Source: Gracilaria caudata (lineage: Eukaryota; Rhodophyta; Florideophyceae; Gracilariales; Gracilariaceae). Taken from it: DNA of 51,433 bases. Positions within the stretch are counted from its first letter, which is position 1; each line of letters opens with the position of its first letter. Made by a program: the position numbers and the translations under genes. Positions 1 to 8,740 of the stretch are shown one piece after another. The notes below the pieces were generated by a model. It was not told where the DNA came from and searched no databases. It worked only from the letters and a program-made list of their open reading frames with translations. The stretch is from NCBI GenBank assembly GCA_030374735.1, contig JASCIV010000085.1:1-51433 (forward strand). Reading direction: 5' to 3'.

Positions 1-207
1 GCTGCGGAGCGGTCCCACAACGAACATGGTGTACATATTTACAGTATCTGCTTCAGTAGCAACCTGCTTATTGCTGACTAAACAATCATATGTCATATAG
101 GAAGCAACTGGTCGAATTGGGCGAGAGTAGCGATTTCGCTTCGAAAAGAACAAGTTGTACCGTACTCCTGTCGATTGGAACTCAAGCACCGTGTTTGCAA
201 TATACAT
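1..207 (-). CDS. possible partial gene at left edge
   Basis: Reading the minus strand from an ATG at 207 gives 69 codons open to the window edge, beginning MYIANTVLEFQSTGVRYNLF. The start lies 24 nt downstream of the stop of the next gene on the same strand, a spacing that fits this compact genome. I do not recognise a family, and 69 open codons can occur by chance. It could equally be an internal exon of a longer gene that continues to the left. Seen: the open frame. Inferred: that it is coding. Confidence 0.3.
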   Translation of the reverse strand, partial: MYIANTVLEFQSTGVRYNLFFSKRNRYSRPIRPVASYMTYDCLVSNKQVATEADTVNMYTMFVVGPLRS

Positions 208-230
208 AATCGTTACCTTTAGACAGCTTT

Positions 231-1223
231 CTAGTCTAGACCTTGTAACAGAGGTGGGTAAGGCTGGCCCATCTCTGCTCCCTTAAACAGTATATCCAGA
301 ACTCGATTCTCCCTCACCAAGGACAACCGGGTGTGCTCCTCGCGGCAAAGGTACAAACCCTCCTTCTCGCACACGTCAACAAAACGACTCACGTCAACAT
401 CGTAAGCTTCGGCAAGTTCTGCCAGGCTGTCATCGCTGTACCTTTCAGACAAGTCAACCGCATCAAAACTGGTGATGAGCTTCAACAACTTCCGAATTTC
501 TTCAGTCGTCATGCTGTTTCTCACACTTGTAGATTCCGTGATCGGAACTGGCACACCATACGCTAGCATGGCGTCGACCACAAACTCGATAGGAACAGAG
601 TAATCATCTGCTACATCTCCGACAGTACAATCCACAATTCCATCTCCATGTGAAGAGTTTTCGACACTTAAATCTTTCTTTCGAGCTACAATATCATGCA
701 GACGTTGTTTGTTGCAAAACTGCTCGGCCCCTCTTTCCAACTCTTCGTACGAGCCATCCACGTACATCTCTCGGAGCCATCGTGGCATATGCGAAACATT
801 TTCGTCGCAAAAGTACGTCATAGTTCCATTGTTTAAGACTTGATTATCTGTTGAGGTTTCGCTGTCTGAAACTTCGGCTGAAGGCTTTAGTTTCTGCTCT
901 GTTTTCTCATCAACCTGCTCTTCGGCAAGTGCCAGAAAGTCTTCCTGCCAGTCTATGTCAAGAGCAGAATCACGGCCACTGGCTCTGAGCTTTTCCAACA
1001 CGGAGCTAATCTGAGAGCTGTCCAGTACGACATGTGTATCATCGGAGACAAATTCATCATAGTCAAGATTTGGGGCATGGGATGGATCATCTGGGAGGGG
1101 GATTGTTGCAACAGTCTTCTGGCGCTTACGGAGGACTTTTCTCTTTTGTCTAGAAACGAGTCGATTAGTGTTGAAATCCCCGCACAATATGGTTCGGTGA
1201 AGTGGCGTCACAAAAGTTAACAT
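231..1223 (-). CDS. hypothetical protein with two helix-turn-helix-like segments
   Basis: The frame is open from about 1496, but the first ATG is at 1223; upstream codons would need a GTG start. From that ATG the protein is 330 residues. The N-terminus is hydrophobic then very basic (RQKRKVLRKRQK), which could be an organelle presequence or a nuclear signal. The middle is acidic. The C-terminal half has two similar helical segments, around TVGDVADDYSVPIEFVVDAM and SLAELAEAYDVDVSRFVDVC, each resembling the small helix-turn-helix modules of sigma-like or IF2-N-like regulators. I cannot name a family. A DNA-binding or plastid gene-expression role is inference only. It is divergent to the RPB12 gene. 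Confidence 0.7.
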   Translation of the reverse strand: MLTFVTPLHRTILCGDFNTNRLVSRQKRKVLRKRQKTVATIPLPDDPSHAPNLDYDEFVSDDTHVVLDSSQISSVLEKLRASGRDSALDIDWQEDFLALAEEQVDEKTEQKLKPSAEVSDSETSTDNQVLNNGTMTYFCDENVSHMPRWLREMYVDGSYEELERGAEQFCNKQRLHDIVARKKDLSVENSSHGDGIVDCTVGDVADDYSVPIEFVVDAMLAYGVPVPITESTSVRNSMTTEEIRKLLKLITSFDAVDLSERYSDDSLAELAEAYDVDVSRFVDVCEKEGLYLCREEHTRLSLVRENRVLDILFKGAEMGQPYPPLLQGLD

Positions 1224-1657
1224 CGGTACAACTGGTTCAACTGAGCCAAATGCAAAAGAAGGGCGACAGATCCGTGAAGTCAGGACACCGAAACTTGAGA
1301 TGTAGGGCCGCTTGTCACGTAAGTTTGGTACGGCCCAGTTCGTTTTGAGATTCAAAACAACAAATTGATGACAGCTTATGAAGTGCGAGTGTTTACTTTC
1401 GTATCTGGACAGATACTGGACAGAGCTGCAGGTTATGATGTGGAATGTTCGATTTCGTCTGTCGTGTCTTGCGGATTCCGCAGCGTTTGGCAGCACGGGG
1501 GTGCAAAAAGTTTCGGAGATCTCAGATCGTCTGATGCGATGTTGGTCCGCGAGGTTTGGGCCTTACCATTGATTTGGAAATCGGGCTTTTTCTGTTTTCA
1601 GCCAATTTGGCAATACCTGTCTCAGATGGCTATCTGAGGTTGGAGCGATTACTCGTC

Positions 1658-2203
1658 ATGTCACCTTGCAAGGTGAGGAGTCTTGACTTCCTCGCTTCGA
1701 GGTGCTCAACTTTCTTCAACGTTACTCACGTCTGGCCGTTAGTATTCATGTTGTATCTTTACCAAGTCCAGAGTTTTCTAAACACATGAGAGAAAAAGCC
1801 AAAATCTATCCAATCATTGATGATGGATCATAAACCCAACTACCCCTGTTCATTCATTCATCCACGACTGCGGTTGTTCGTCCCACGTCGGTTTTCTTCC
1901 CCACCCACAAAGCTTCGTTGAGAGGCTCCTGCTCCGTATTTATCGTCCATAGTGAACCAATTCCGCTAACAGAAGCCCATCGCATTGGAGTAATGCTGTG
2001 GAGTACGTTTCGCACGAGTGCCGCGCTCAAATATTTATTTCTGTTAGAGACTAACCTGCGTTCGCTGTCGCAATTGTGTCGAACAGGGATGTGGATTGAT
2101 CATCGAATTTCAGGCTGGAGCGCAGATCAAATGCAACAGCTGTGGAAGCCGCATTCTGTGGAAGTTGGGCACCAAGAAAATCGTTCAGTATGAAGCCCGA
2201 TAA
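1658..2203 (+). CDS. POLR2K: RNA polymerase I/II/III subunit RPB12 (ABC10-alpha), spliced
   Basis: The smallest zinc-binding subunit shared by the three nuclear RNA polymerases. The last exon (2087-2203) reads GCG at its start, then LIIEFQAGAQIKCNSCGSRI, and ends KIVQYEAR plus stop, the hallmark C-terminus of this family. The four cysteines then follow the family pattern C-x2-C-x13-C-x2-C, provided the first comes from an upstream exon. My best model is a five-codon first exon MSPCK (1658-1672), donor GTGAGG, and acceptor AACAG at 2086, giving 43 residues. A CTAAC branch motif lies 36 nt before the acceptor. A stronger donor, GTACGT at 2003, also leaves a Cys at the right place, but has an in-frame TAA two codons earlier. 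The final exon is solid; the first exon is uncertain. Confidence 0.78.
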
Positions 2204-2550
2204 AGGCTCAATTTGGTAAATCGCGTTTGTGTCCGGTCGTTATCTGCAGGATGTGTTTGCTGCGTTACTGCGTTACTGCGTTGACTTAACTTATAGTCTA
2301 GCTCACTCACACTACGCCCAGTGAAGCTTTCTAATCTGCTTCTGGCGCGATACTGCTTCCTTCGTTGTTAAGTGCTTGTGCTGTACGCTTCAATAACCCG
2401 TCCCAGACTACGTACGAAAGATACCTCCATCTTAAGAAAAGGTGAAAGTAGACCGAATTTCGCTTGCACAAGTCGCGCCATAGAATCGTTGACGAACTCT
2501 CAACTCGTGATGCATTGTTCCGTAGTGGATTCCTTGCTTTGGCGCTGCTT

Positions 2551-2577
2551 TCTGTCTGTCTGTCTGTCTGTCTGTCT
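2551..2577. repeat. TCTG tetranucleotide microsatellite
   Basis: Nearly seven uninterrupted TCTG units in the gap between RPB12 and TRAPPC10. Likely polymorphic in copy number. Confidence 0.95.
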
Positions 2578-2918
2578 CTTTCACTGGTACAGCAGTTCAA
2601 TTACTACGTACTGTAGAGCGCTTCTGTTCAAAGAAACGCTCTCTCATCAGGAAAAGCAGCACTCTTTCGCTCCATTTTCTGATGATTGGCGCAACTGATA
2701 GTCCTCGGCGATCTTTAAAAGGTGGTCGGCATACCCTTCTTGATGTGGTTCTCATTGGACACATGAGAATATAGTGATCAACTCAGAGTGGGACATAAGA
2801 TTAATTGTGTCATATTGACCCGGGTAACCCTCATTCCCCATTACCTTTGTACCATGAAACAGGTGTGGTGGATGGAATCAACTTAAGTTGTGGATTGGGC
2901 GTGACAAACGGTCTACAA

Positions 2919-3056
2919 GCCTTGTAGCTGTAGCTTGGCTACCCTTGTACTACAAACAAACAAACTCGACGTTTACTTACGGGAAAGAAGCTGCGGTACC
3001 AAAGAGGCGCCGCGTTTGCCTACCAAGGGTAGCCAAGCCTCATAATACTACAAGGC
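2919..3056. repeat. inverted repeat upstream of TRAPPC10
   Basis: A perfect 14-bp pair (CTTGGCTACCCTTG at 2934-2947, its complement at 3024-3037) is flanked by a second perfect 9-bp pair (GCCTTGTAG at 2919-2927, its complement at 3048-3056). About 76 nt separate the arms. Bases 2913-2927 are also a short palindrome of the same CTACAAG word. It could be a small non-autonomous element or a structured 5' region; no coding content was recognised. Confidence 0.8.
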
Positions 3057-3243
3057 GGGAGGCGGAATTGGCGATTTTGTTTTGTATGCAAATTTGGGAC
3101 CGCATCGACACGCTCACAGAACCCTGCCAGTGGCAGGCTGCCAGTCCGCACCAGTGTGCTCCTGACAGAGCACTGCGAGTTCATCACTTCGACTTGGTAC
3201 GTCGTCAAGGATCCATTAAGCAATACTGGGCAAACGATGCGCC

Positions 3244-6200
3244 ATGCAGGATGAAAATCCAGGCTCAACTATTCCTGATGGCTTGCCAGTGTGGGTAAAC
3301 GATTCGCACAAGCAGTGGTCAACTTTGAGAATAGCTCAAACTGTCCCACTTGGCCGACTCGAATGGAAATGGAGGTCACGGGGGACATTACTTCGCGACT
3401 CCTCAACATCAGTCCGCGTTTCATTTCGTATCTCAAACTCAATTTCTAACCCCATTCCACAACTGAAAGAGGACCCATGTGATTGGTTTCGGAACCCATA
3501 CGTGTTTATATACGTAACTTGCACAGCAGAACTCAACCACATTGATGGAGATGTGTCCAGTGGTTGGCGACGAATTCGCGATTTTGTAGATCTCTGCAGA
3601 GAGAGAAACTTCGAATACCTTTTCATTCTCACTGCCACTGAAGCGGACGCTGCGAAGCACAAGGCAGTCGTGGACAAGCTAAGAAACGAGGTTAACCTCG
3701 TTTCTCGCGGTCCAGAGCGATTGCTGAACTTGACTCCAGTGTTTTCCCCGGAACATGCGAAGCCCGTTGCTCACCTTCATCACTCGCCAGCTCACCAAGA
3801 GCTGCTTGTGAAACTGCGCGACTTTCTGCGAACGGGAGTGGATGCGCGGATTATGGCATACGACGATGTTATAACCCGATCTTATTTAAGCAGGTCCAAT
3901 GTCTCTTGGTCCTTTCCAAAGTTCTATGTTCTTAAGGAAGGTCTGGTCTTCGTTTTTCTTCATCTTGGTAGGAGAGACCTATGTCTCAAGCTCTACGACG
4001 AGCTCCAAAAACTGATGAACGACCTTGATAAAACAGATATAAGTCGCTTCTGTGACCAACCGGCCGCCGACATTGCACTGGGAGCCACGAATCCAGATTC
4101 GAAAGACTACAGATCTATTGCGCTGAAAGGAACCGTCACAGAACTCGATCTTCGCACTTATTTGTTTGCACGACAGGTAACCTTGCTGCTTCATGATCGC
4201 AAGTTTTCCGAAATCGCCGAACGCGGACTGAAGTTTATCACTGTCGTAGCCAGAAGGTGTGCGGAAGAAGCTCTCAACGGCAATTCGGAGGTATCTGGTG
4301 TCTTTCGGGATACTTGGGTTTTCGTGACAGCAAGGCTTCTATCTTCTATCCTTGCTCCATCCATTCCCACGGTGACTGAAGCGGAACACTCGTTAACTGC
4401 GCAGCTTGCAACCCCTCGAGAGAGACATACTGCTCGCCTTGTGGCTGGTTTTCATGTGAATGCTCTGAAAGCGTTTCAAGGACTAGCACATGTTGTTCTC
4501 CCCGGATGTCTTTCTCCAATTAACTCGGAAAAGAGTTCCAAGGAGTTGGAAAAGCTCGCAGAGGAGGCGATGGCAACATCAAGTCTGAAGCTCCGAAGCG
4601 CTCTCTCGAGCCCAGAGAACGCACAGATTCTTCACTCAGAGATTGCAAATGCAGCTGCGAGTCTCTATGAAATGGGTGGGAGAGCGAGGGGGGCTGCTGC
4701 GCTTGATGGAGATGCCGGCATTGTTCGGCTAAAGAATAAAAGCTATGCTGAAGCTGAAACGCTTTTGAGCGCTCAGTGTTCTAGATATACGAATGACAAC
4801 GGATGGGATGATCTTCATAGAAGGCAGCGGGTGGAACTTGCAAAGGTCGAAAAGGCGCTCGACAAGGTGCAGGAATATCTGGTTAGTTGTCTATCCATTC
4901 TTTACATGCATCGAGAGTCTCGGGTGATAAGCCATCGCCCTACATTTCAAGATGCGGGTGTTACTCTGAAACAGGTTGAGTTCTGGGTATCCGAAACAAA
5001 AAGAGCCGCATCTCTCCTCCCGCGGGTCATGAAATACAAAGCGGAAAGGTTATTCGACGTGTCTGTACTCCCCAACAGTAGAAAGTGGTATGAAGGTGAT
5101 CACGGAACTGCAACTGTCAGAGTAAAATCTGACATACCAGTTTCAATCAGCGTCGATATCGTCATGCTTGAATGTCGGTTTGTTGACATTCGAGAAAGCA
5201 AGCGTCCATCCCTGCGATCGCGAGATCTTGATGAATTCGATCACCAAGTCTCAGAAGACCCGTCTCTCTCAATTACCGAAAGAGGAATAATTCCTGCTGA
5301 GTCTTCGTCCTGGAGTTCAGAGCTTTCTGACATGGTTGTGCTCAAAAGTTCGGGGGAGGCATTACTGGAACCAGGTGTGAATGATGTCGAAGTGACGGTC
5401 GATGAGATTCCACGAGCTGGTTGTTACAAAGTAACTCTTGTCTCACTGTTCCTCGGAAATTTGAAGTTAGTTCATGCCGCAACGAAAGCACAAAACCAAC
5501 AGATTGTGATAACGAAAGGGGACGATATTCCATCGCAAGCGTCAATGACAATACCGATTTCTGAAGTCATTGATGGAGAAGTCAAATTCCCTCCTCTTTT
5601 TGCAGCATCTAGACTACCAAGCGCGTCGCTTGAGCTCGTACACGTTCCGAAGTTTTTTCTATTGGGGAATTCCCTACAGTATCTTGAGATGAAGGTCAAA
5701 GCGGGCGTAAACGGCGTGCGAGTGGGTTCAAAACTACGTTGCACCCTTCACGACTTCGCGAGAAGACGGTCACATTTGAAGTCCATTTTTGTTCACTTTG
5801 CAGATAAAGCTGTCGCTGCTTCATCCAGTTTGCAAAAGAAGATCTCTTTAGACATTCATCGAAAACCGGAAGAAGCTAGCGAAATTCTTGTGGTGGATAT
5901 TCGAAGTGCCTTGGATCCAGAAGAAGAGTTGTATTTGCGGTTTGGTTTGGAACAATTTAACTACCAAAGTTCTTACGAAGAACGAGGGAGACGATGCGCA
6001 TTGCATGCAGCGTATGTTTGCAACGAAAGCGAAGATCAAGGACATAGGACATTTAGCTGTCAGATTGAAGTCCCTTTGGTTTTCGCACCAATATTGGATG
6101 TAAGCGCGCGTTTAGAGACAGGATCAGAATACTACGAAGAGGATGGTTCTAGAGCGATCGGCTACAGCGAAAATACTGCGGAAGACTGCGGAACTTTGCT

Positions 6201-7413
6201 TTGTTCGGCGCAAAGTCTTTTGGGGTGGGACGAAGAAGCTTGTGTCACTAAGGTTTCCTTAGACACACCACAGTGGCTCGAACAAAGAAGGGAAGATCCT
6301 AGGCTACAATCAAAACTCATTCCGTCCGTGCTGCGAGGCAGCTCAGTTTTCGTGTGTTCCTTTGATCTGCTCGTTCGAGATGTTTTGGTCACTGAGGATG
6401 ATGAGTTAGACACTACTCAAAGGAGCATGGAAGATCTTAATCTTAGAAAAGGACTCTTGCAAAGGAGACTATCAAGAAAAGTGTTCAAATCCCCAGACAT
6501 ATCTGAGAGTCAGGATGATTTTGGAGACTGGAGAGCAGACAGTTCACAGAGCCCAGTCAGGAAAGACCGTGCTGCAATGGAAGGACATGATTTCGAAGAA
6601 AGCACTAGCAAGGGTGATAAGCAAACTGAGTCCTCTCATAGTAGCAATGAATTGGAGAAGATTGAGCAAGATTCTCACGGTACTTTGAGTACAGAAGAGA
6701 ACTTTGAACTGAAGGAAGCGCGTGACGTTGTCGACCTGTCAACTCCCGGGGAAGAATCGCATGGCGTGGCCTCTGGTATGCTGACTCCACCTATCCCCCA
6801 TCAGGGCTTACCAATGACTGCCACAACTGCTACGTTGAGATTGGATCTAAAGATCAGCGGCGTGGATGGTGATGCCTACATAGAACAGAAAATATCTCTC
6901 GCTGCACTTCGAGTGTCCAGGAAGCGATACAGGATAGAAAGGCGAGTATGTTCCGAAACCGAAAGCGGAAAGCCAATGAGCCTTAAGTTTGCTGTTCTAA
7001 GCGTTTTTGGACGATTCAGCGGGGAGGACGAGAAACACGAGGTCGTTGCATTGCACTACGAAATTGACGCTGACCCCTCTGTTTGGTTGGTCGTTGGCAG
7101 ACGACGTGGACAAATGATGATCTCAGACGTGATGACAGCCAAGGGGAGTACCACAATGATTCCTTTACGCTGCGGACGGCATCGGGTTCCAAGCTTAAGA
7201 CTATACACGAGCGATGGACGCGGGTTACCGCTGTCAACGTATGAGAATGTTGATGAGTACCTGCAGATTGTGATTAGACCATGTCGGACAGTTGTTAGTT
7301 GTTGCACAGCAAAGAAGAAGGCGAGCACAGAAATAGAGCAGAAAGGAGATGGGTCTGGAAGTCGGGGAAAAATGCCGGAAGTAGTTGCATCAGACTCTTT
7401 CTTTGCATCCTGA
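3244..7413 (+). CDS. TRAPPC10: trafficking protein particle complex subunit 10 (TRAPPC10/Trs130)
   Basis: A 1389-residue subunit of the TRAPPII tethering complex, which acts as a GEF for Rab11/Ypt31-type GTPases at the trans-Golgi. The N-terminal 230 residues carry the typical family pattern: a beta strand (VFIYVTCTAELNHI), a segment ending FEYLFILTATEADAAKHK, then a helical region with WSFPKFYVLKEGLVFVFLHL. The C-terminal half is beta-rich, as expected for the Ig-like part of the family; an acidic, Ser-rich linker (about 1045-1170) interrupts it. An ATG at 3244 opens the frame. A possible upstream coding exon ending at 3196 (donor GTACGT, acceptor ATGCAG at 3249) would replace the first two codons and extend the N-terminus in frame. 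This is unproven. Confidence 0.88.
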   Translation: MQDENPGSTIPDGLPVWVNDSHKQWSTLRIAQTVPLGRLEWKWRSRGTLLRDSSTSVRVSFRISNSISNPIPQLKEDPCDWFRNPYVFIYVTCTAELNHIDGDVSSGWRRIRDFVDLCRERNFEYLFILTATEADAAKHKAVVDKLRNEVNLVSRGPERLLNLTPVFSPEHAKPVAHLHHSPAHQELLVKLRDFLRTGVDARIMAYDDVITRSYLSRSNVSWSFPKFYVLKEGLVFVFLHLGRRDLCLKLYDELQKLMNDLDKTDISRFCDQPAADIALGATNPDSKDYRSIALKGTVTELDLRTYLFARQVTLLLHDRKFSEIAERGLKFITVVARRCAEEALNGNSEVSGVFRDTWVFVTARLLSSILAPSIPTVTEAEHSLTAQLATPRERHTARLVAGFHVNALKAFQGLAHVVLPGCLSPINSEKSSKELEKLAEEAMATSSLKLRSALSSPENAQILHSEIANAAASLYEMGGRARGAAALDGDAGIVRLKNKSYAEAETLLSAQCSRYTNDNGWDDLHRRQRVELAKVEKALDKVQEYLVSCLSILYMHRESRVISHRPTFQDAGVTLKQVEFWVSETKRAASLLPRVMKYKAERLFDVSVLPNSRKWYEGDHGTATVRVKSDIPVSISVDIVMLECRFVDIRESKRPSLRSRDLDEFDHQVSEDPSLSITERGIIPAESSSWSSELSDMVVLKSSGEALLEPGVNDVEVTVDEIPRAGCYKVTLVSLFLGNLKLVHAATKAQNQQIVITKGDDIPSQASMTIPISEVIDGEVKFPPLFAASRLPSASLELVHVPKFFLLGNSLQYLEMKVKAGVNGVRVGSKLRCTLHDFARRRSHLKSIFVHFADKAVAASSSLQKKISLDIHRKPEEASEILVVDIRSALDPEEELYLRFGLEQFNYQSSYEERGRRCALHAAYVCNESEDQGHRTFSCQIEVPLVFAPILDVSARLETGSEYYEEDGSRAIGYSENTAEDCGTLLCSAQSLLGWDEEACVTKVSLDTPQWLEQRREDPRLQSKLIPSVLRGSSVFVCSFDLLVRDVLVTEDDELDTTQRSMEDLNLRKGLLQRRLSRKVFKSPDISESQDDFGDWRADSSQSPVRKDRAAMEGHDFEESTSKGDKQTESSHSSNELEKIEQDSHGTLSTEENFELKEARDVVDLSTPGEESHGVASGMLTPPIPHQGLPMTATTATLRLDLKISGVDGDAYIEQKISLAALRVSRKRYRIERRVCSETESGKPMSLKFAVLSVFGRFSGEDEKHEVVALHYEIDADPSVWLVVGRRRGQMMISDVMTAKGSTTMIPLRCGRHRVPSLRLYTSDGRGLPLSTYENVDEYLQIVIRPCRTVVSCCTAKKKASTEIEQKGDGSGSRGKMPEVVASDSFFAS

Positions 7414-7488
7414 ATCGTTCATTACGTGAAACGGGAACACTACGTAATAATATTAGCACAGGTCTGACGATTAGCATGTACAGAGGTT

Positions 7489-8043
7489 CTACGCGTTCAT
7501 TGGATTCTGAAGTTGCCTAAACCACTTCCGAAGAGTGCCCTGGATTCCAGTGTATTGTTGGCGACTTGCGACTTTGATTTCTTCGTCATCAAACTGTCGA
7601 AGCTGATAACCGAACTCAATATTTTCTCGTGGCTCGTTTGTGAGATTGGGATACAAACGAATTGCGCCTTGCATCAGGTCTTCTTCGGCATCAAACAGAG
7701 CGTCAACAACCTGACTGCTGCGAGGAACAGATATGCAACCAACGGGAAGCCAGGGCATGGTTTCATTTTCGTCCGAAACGCCACCCTGCTTGAGCCTCAT
7801 CCACACAGTGTACTCTGGTAAGCCAGCGGCGGCCATCTCATCGTAACGTGATGCGGCACTCTTGCGTCGCTGTTCACCAGCTGAGGGAGTGCGTTTGGGC
7901 CTGCTCGGGGAAGCGCCGAAGCCCTTCTTCGGGGCTGAGTTCATGTGCGCAACGGAACGGGAGGAATGGCGGCTGGCGCGTGCCGAAGAACGAGTTGGGA
8001 CCCGCAAGAGGGGCTGGTAGCTCACGAATGCGTGCGCATGCAT
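7489..8043 (-). CDS. plastid HHL1-like protein (DUF6523-type)
   Basis: The mature part, from about GFGASPSRPKRTPSAGEQRR, matches the small protein family shared by cyanobacteria and chloroplasts: a basic lead, then ASRYDEMAAAGLPEYTVWMR, then WLPVGCISVPRSSQVVDALF, then EEDLMQGAIRLYPNL and FGYQLR. In plants the related HHL1 protein is thylakoid-associated and protects photosystem II under high light; that function is transferred by similarity. The ATG at 8043 gives 184 residues with a Ser/Arg/Ala-rich lead like a plastid transit peptide. An in-frame ATG at 8160 would add 39 residues. It is convergent with TRAPPC10, with 75 bp between stops. This gene is good evidence that the host is photosynthetic. 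Confidence 0.83.
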   Translation of the reverse strand: MHAHAFVSYQPLLRVPTRSSARASRHSSRSVAHMNSAPKKGFGASPSRPKRTPSAGEQRRKSAASRYDEMAAAGLPEYTVWMRLKQGGVSDENETMPWLPVGCISVPRSSQVVDALFDAEEDLMQGAIRLYPNLTNEPRENIEFGYQLRQFDDEEIKVASRQQYTGIQGTLRKWFRQLQNPMNA

Positions 8044-8740
8044 AGTTGGTGCGAAAGATGCGACGGAGACGACAGAGGATGGGGGATATTCGGAATCAAT
8101 GGATGCGCGGGGTCTGGCGGGGTCGGGACCCCCCGACACAAACGATGCGGCGATGCCCATCTGGTATCATCATGATGATGGCCGCAAGCAGGGGGGGGGC
8201 GGAAATGGCGCAGAACAGACATCATGTCGCATGATGCGCCGTGCGGAGTTTGCCGCTGCTTGTCGACCGCACACGAGCGTGGCGACGCCCTCGCGCGTGG
8301 CCACGTGGGCTGTGCTCGCCCACTGACGGCATGATGCGCTATTAGATCGCACTTGTACGGTATTGTTGCGCCAGGTAGCCTTTTGAGCCGTGCGCAGGGT
8401 CCACCCCATCTGGACCGCGCTGCCCCGGCGACGCGCCTGCGCCACGCGGCACACAGCTGCACAGGGTTACGCTCGTGCGCTGCGCGGGCCGGCGCTTCAC
8501 AAGCCGTGGCGCACATCGGCAAGCGTGGAAGCGCAAGTCCCCAACAGCGGTGCTTAGTTCACTAGCCAGCGCGTCACTTGTTCACTCCCCCTTTCGCTTC
8601 GCGCAGGTGTAAATAGTCCGTCCCTTTCTCCTTGCCTTCCCGCCCTGCTCCCCTTTCCTCACAACCGCCTCCTTTCTCCCGTACGAGAGCAGCCCCTTCA
8701 CCCAACATTGCGTCTCTCTCTCAAACGCCATCTTTCCGTC
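8044..8740. other. GC-rich divergent promoter region (HHL1-like / NOT4)
   Basis: About 700 bp between two divergent starts. The stretch is visibly GC-rich, with several overlapping open frames on both strands. None reads like a protein or starts well. Pyrimidine-rich sequence (8580-8700) directly precedes the NOT4 ATG. No RNA gene recognised. Confidence 0.6.

Noticed and set aside
2888..3298. 136-codon plus-strand ORF as an independent gene
   Set aside because: No protein-like pattern over most of its length and it covers the inverted repeat; only its end may be an upstream TRAPPC10 exon.
3336..3677. antisense ORFs within TRAPPC10 and other long genes
   Set aside because: They are frame shadows of real genes, with no motif of their own.
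8022..8522. 166-codon minus-strand ORF in the GC-rich promoter
   Set aside because: Low-complexity Arg/Pro/Ala translation typical of GC-rich DNA; overlaps the HHL1-like leader in another frame.
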